Shown here: piece after piece, positions 6,845 through 8,816 of the stretch | Position numbering within the stretch: position 1 is the first letter of the stretch | Layout of the letters: the number at the start of each line of letters is the position of its first letter | Assembly (NCBI GenBank): GCA_029265255.1 | Contig: JAJUJQ010000034.1 | Location: 1-8,816, forward strand | DNA length: 8,816 nt | Reading direction: 5' to 3' | Source: Spirochaetota bacterium | GTDB taxonomy: Bacteria > Spirochaetota > Spirochaetia > Treponematales > Rectinemataceae | The notes under the pieces: model-generated | The model's database searches: none | Seen by the model: only the letters and a program-made list of their open reading frames with translations | Told to the model about the DNA's origin: nothing | Made by a program: the position numbers and the translations under genes

Positions 6845-6872
6845 CAGATAAAAAATTGGATTTTTCTGACAA
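6845..6872 (-). promoter_or_regulatory. Candidate promoter of the PL9 lyase gene
   Basis: The 135-base gap between the receiver-like gene and the lyase gene is AT-rich. On the minus strand it offers TTGTCA (6867-6872), a 16-base spacer and TATCTG (6845-6850). A second -10-like box, TATACT (6817-6822), lies nearer the gene but lacks a good -35 box. Either would leave a leader carrying the strong ribosome site. Which one is used cannot be told from sequence. Confidence 0.35.
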
Positions 6873-6931
6873 TGACGGCGCCGAGAGTGTGGGTTATTAT
6901 TGTGTGTGTTTTATAAATTCTTAAAAAGGAT

Positions 6932-7333
6932 TCATTCTTTCATCATGCGCTGGGCGCGGGCAACAAGCCTGCTGCCTCTGTGAGGACCGGCATAGTTGGG
7001 GCCGAGAAGCGTCGAGCAAATAGCGGAAGATTTTTCCGAAAGCGAGGCTTCCCCAATGAAAGAGCAGCCAGGAAAAGATGGCTCCCCTTCTCCTACGATG
7101 ATCACCTTACAGCGCTGGAGAGGTTTGTAGAATCGAACCATCGCCGCGAACAGCTGCGCATGCAGGGGAAAGTCTTTCTGTCTGACGACGAGGATGTCAG
7201 GTGCAAGATCTGCGATGCAATCCACCATGCGCATCGGATCACGAGAGCGGAAGACACTGACATCGGCCTCGTCCAACGCCTTGAGGAGGGCGTTCGCGAT
7301 GGAATTCTCTTCAATCAAAAGTAGTACACGCAT
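6932..7333 (-). CDS. Receiver-like (CheY-fold) protein without the phosphoacceptor aspartate
   Basis: A 133-residue protein with the alternating hydrophobic strand pattern of a response-regulator receiver: RVLLLIEEN (2-10), DVSVFRS (24-30), APDILVVRQKDFP (44-56), CKVIIVGEGEP (75-85) and FIGEASLSE (92-100). The PDILVV strand aligns with the usual PDLVLLD strand, and the position of the phosphorylated Asp is Arg51. The acidic pair after strand 1 is kept as Glu8-Glu9, but the switch Thr/Ser is Gly81 and the conserved Lys of strand 5 is absent. It is therefore a likely pseudoreceiver that cannot be phosphorylated in the normal way. The tail (111-133) is basic, with GPHRGSRLVARAQRM, and could bind a partner or nucleic acid; no output domain is present. 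It starts 82 bases from divergent mfd and reads toward the lyase gene. A GGAAG three bases before the ATG is a tight, weak ribosome site. Assignment to the receiver fold is by pattern only. Confidence 0.6.
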   Translation of the reverse strand: MRVLLLIEENSIANALLKALDEADVSVFRSRDPMRMVDCIADLAPDILVVRQKDFPLHAQLFAAMVRFYKPLQRCKVIIVGEGEPSFPGCSFIGEASLSEKSSAICSTLLGPNYAGPHRGSRLVARAQRMMKE

Positions 7334-7380
7334 GGTCTTCCGATCTTAGGCTCCCATAGAAATCCAGGGTGAATAAAGGG

Positions 7381-7386
7381 TATACT
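7381..7386 (+). promoter_or_regulatory. Candidate -10 box for mfd
   Basis: TATACT matches the -10 consensus at five of six positions and lies 29 bases before the mfd ATG. No good -35 box is seen 16-18 bases upstream. A modest GGGA at 7403-7406, nine bases before the ATG, is the only ribosome site. The 82-base gap from 7334 to 7415 also has to hold the promoter of the divergent receiver-like gene, for which I see no clear boxes. Confidence 0.4.
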
Positions 7387-7415
7387 AAAAAACACTTTCA
7401 GTGGGACAGCATACG

Positions 7416-8816
7416 ATGAAACCCGATACTCTGCAAGCGTTATTCGAAAAAATATCTGGCAATCCTGCCCTATGGACGATAGAGGAACAAGTGCAAGGTG
7501 GCACTCGTCCTGTTCATATACAGAACTCTGAGAACCCCCTTCTTGCCTTCAGTCTAGTTCCCTTTGTCCACCGCACGGGCAAGAAATGTATCATCATCCT
7601 TCCCTCGGATCAGGAGACCGAGGAATTCGGTCACGATCTCGCCTTGACAGGGGCCAATATTCTCAATTTCCCTTCATGGCCGGGGGCCCCTTACAAGGCT
7701 GTCCCCCCTCGATCTCGAATCTTCTCCGAGAGGGCCTCCGCACTTGGGAGACTGGCCGACGGCGATTTCGAAATCGCCGTGATCTCGGCGCGGACGTTAG
7801 CGATTCCTGTGCCTCCCCCGGAGTACATTCGTGCGCACACCCTTCTTCTCAAAGTCGGGGCGCTCTTTGAGCCGGACATCATTTCTAATCGACTCGCAGA
7901 GCTGGGATACCTCCGCGTCCCCACTGTCAGCCTGCCCGGCGAATACGCAGTCCGCGGCGAGGTGCTCGACGTCTATGTGCCGGGCAATGCGCTCGCGGTT
8001 CGCATCCACTTCGATTTTGACCGCATTGAACGAATGGTCTGCTTTGACCCTGAGACACAGTCCGGAAAGGAGAAAACAGAACAGATCCACATTCGGCCAT
8101 TGAAAGAAGTCATATGGGGTCCGGATGCCGTCGCCCACTTGCGGCAGCATTCGCGTGAATTCGTACAGACGGAATCTCACATAGGGCAGGTGATCGATGC
8201 CTTGAGTTCGGGGAGGGAAATGGAGGGTGAAGAATTCTGGTTTCCGCTCGCTTTCGGAACGTCCTCCAGCCTGATCGATTATGCCGACTCCGATACCCTG
8301 TGTGTCGTCGTCGCCCGGGAGCGCATCGATGCCCTGTCTGAGACAATCCGCAAAGAGTACGCTTCCATGTATCGACTTGCGCTCCGCGAAGCGCTCGTGC
8401 CCCCACCCCACAAGATTGTCTTCAATATTTCGGAGCTGCTGAGCTCGGTGTCGGCCGCAATCTTCTGTTATGCGCTCAAGGGTATCGACGCCTCGACCGA
8501 AAGGATTTCGCTCGGGGCTGAGCCGCCCCGCTCGTACTTTGGAAATATTCGGCTGTTCAAGGAAGAATTGGCTGGCTTCAAGAGAGAGCAGTATCATACG
8601 TGGATCGTCGCTTCGAGCGCATCTCAGGCCGAGCGAATAGCGTCGCTCATCCAAGACGACTCCGTCACCATCGCGCAGGGGCCCCTTTCCTCGGGCTTCA
8701 GTCTTCCAGCCTTGAAATTGAGAGTGCTCGCCGAACATGAGCTCTTTGGCCGACGCAAACATGTGCCGCGCTCCCTTGCCAGGGCGAAAAGTGCAGCGAT
8801 CGAGAGCTTCATCGAA
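7416..8816 (+). CDS. mfd: Transcription-repair coupling factor Mfd, N-terminal part (3' partial)
   Basis: Mfd recognises RNA polymerase stalled at DNA damage, removes it with a RecG-like ATP-driven translocase, and recruits UvrA. The frame is open from ATG 7416 to the last base, giving 467 codons of a protein usually about 1,100-1,150 residues long. The UvrB-homology region is clear: FPSWPGAPYKAVPPRSRIFS (85-104) matches the WETLPYD segment, and LGYLRVPTVSLPGEYAVRG (163-181) with VLDVYVPG (183-190) and VCFDPETQ (208-215) matches the D1b core. Domain D3 follows. VLAEHELFGRRK (437-448) is the conserved strand just before the RNA polymerase-interacting domain. The window ends as that domain should begin, so the interaction domain, the helicase motor and the C-terminal autoinhibitory domain are not visible. 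Nothing suggests damage to the gene. A long open frame on the opposite strand (7797-8762) is a coding shadow. Confidence 0.95.
   Translation, partial: MKPDTLQALFEKISGNPALWTIEEQVQGGTRPVHIQNSENPLLAFSLVPFVHRTGKKCIIILPSDQETEEFGHDLALTGANILNFPSWPGAPYKAVPPRSRIFSERASALGRLADGDFEIAVISARTLAIPVPPPEYIRAHTLLLKVGALFEPDIISNRLAELGYLRVPTVSLPGEYAVRGEVLDVYVPGNALAVRIHFDFDRIERMVCFDPETQSGKEKTEQIHIRPLKEVIWGPDAVAHLRQHSREFVQTESHIGQVIDALSSGREMEGEEFWFPLAFGTSSSLIDYADSDTLCVVVARERIDALSETIRKEYASMYRLALREALVPPPHKIVFNISELLSSVSAAIFCYALKGIDASTERISLGAEPPRSYFGNIRLFKEELAGFKREQYHTWIVASSASQAERIASLIQDDSVTIAQGPLSSGFSLPALKLRVLAEHELFGRRKHVPRSLARAKSAAIESFIE

Noticed and set aside
7797..8762. A 321-codon open frame on the minus strand opposite mfd
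   Set aside because: The plus strand encodes clear Mfd motifs across the whole stretch. The minus-strand product has no recognisable domain and reflects GC-rich third positions of mfd.

Overview
The window reads as ordinary bacterial chromosome of moderately high GC, most likely from an anaerobic, plant-polysaccharide-using spirochaete (Spirochaetota). This is an inference from gene content: a V/A-type ATPase ending in subunits I then K, a non-mevalonate isoprenoid gene directly behind it, and a secreted family 9 polysaccharide lyase. No rRNA or other taxonomic marker is present. There is no sign of a mobile element, CRISPR array, tRNA or rRNA gene.

Layout. (1) Positions 2-3246, plus strand: the 3' end of an ATPase gene cluster, with subunit I (5' end outside the window) overlapping subunit K by four bases, then ispG after 24 bases. 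Tight packing suggests one transcript that begins upstream of the window. (2) Positions 3281-4561: a small ArsR-type repressor on the minus strand and a metal-dependent TIM-barrel sugar isomerase/epimerase-like protein on the plus strand, divergent from each other. The repressor has a very good sigma70-type promoter that leaves almost no leader on its mRNA. (3) Positions 4601-7333, minus strand: a 731-residue secreted, modular pectate-lyase-like enzyme (PL9, PelL/Pel9A type) and, upstream of it, a 133-residue protein that looks like a response-regulator receiver without its phosphoacceptor aspartate. (4) Positions 7416-8816, plus strand: the first 467 codons of mfd, the transcription-repair coupling factor, which runs off the right edge with no stop.

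Functionally the pieces are mostly independent: ion transport plus isoprenoid precursor synthesis on the left, carbohydrate use in the middle, and transcription-coupled DNA repair on the right. The ArsR repressor may control itself and possibly the divergent isomerase gene. The pectate lyase would act outside the cytoplasm, releasing unsaturated oligogalacturonides. An isomerase such as the one at 3716-4561 could belong to downstream sugar handling, but nothing in the sequence links the two directly.

I did not find a clear previously undescribed system. The points most worth a second look are the near-leaderless repressor promoter, the altered cysteine motif in that repressor, the sodium-type ligand set in subunit K, the insertion after the first strand of IspG, the intact active site in a multi-domain PL9 protein, and the receiver-like protein that cannot be phosphorylated in the usual way.
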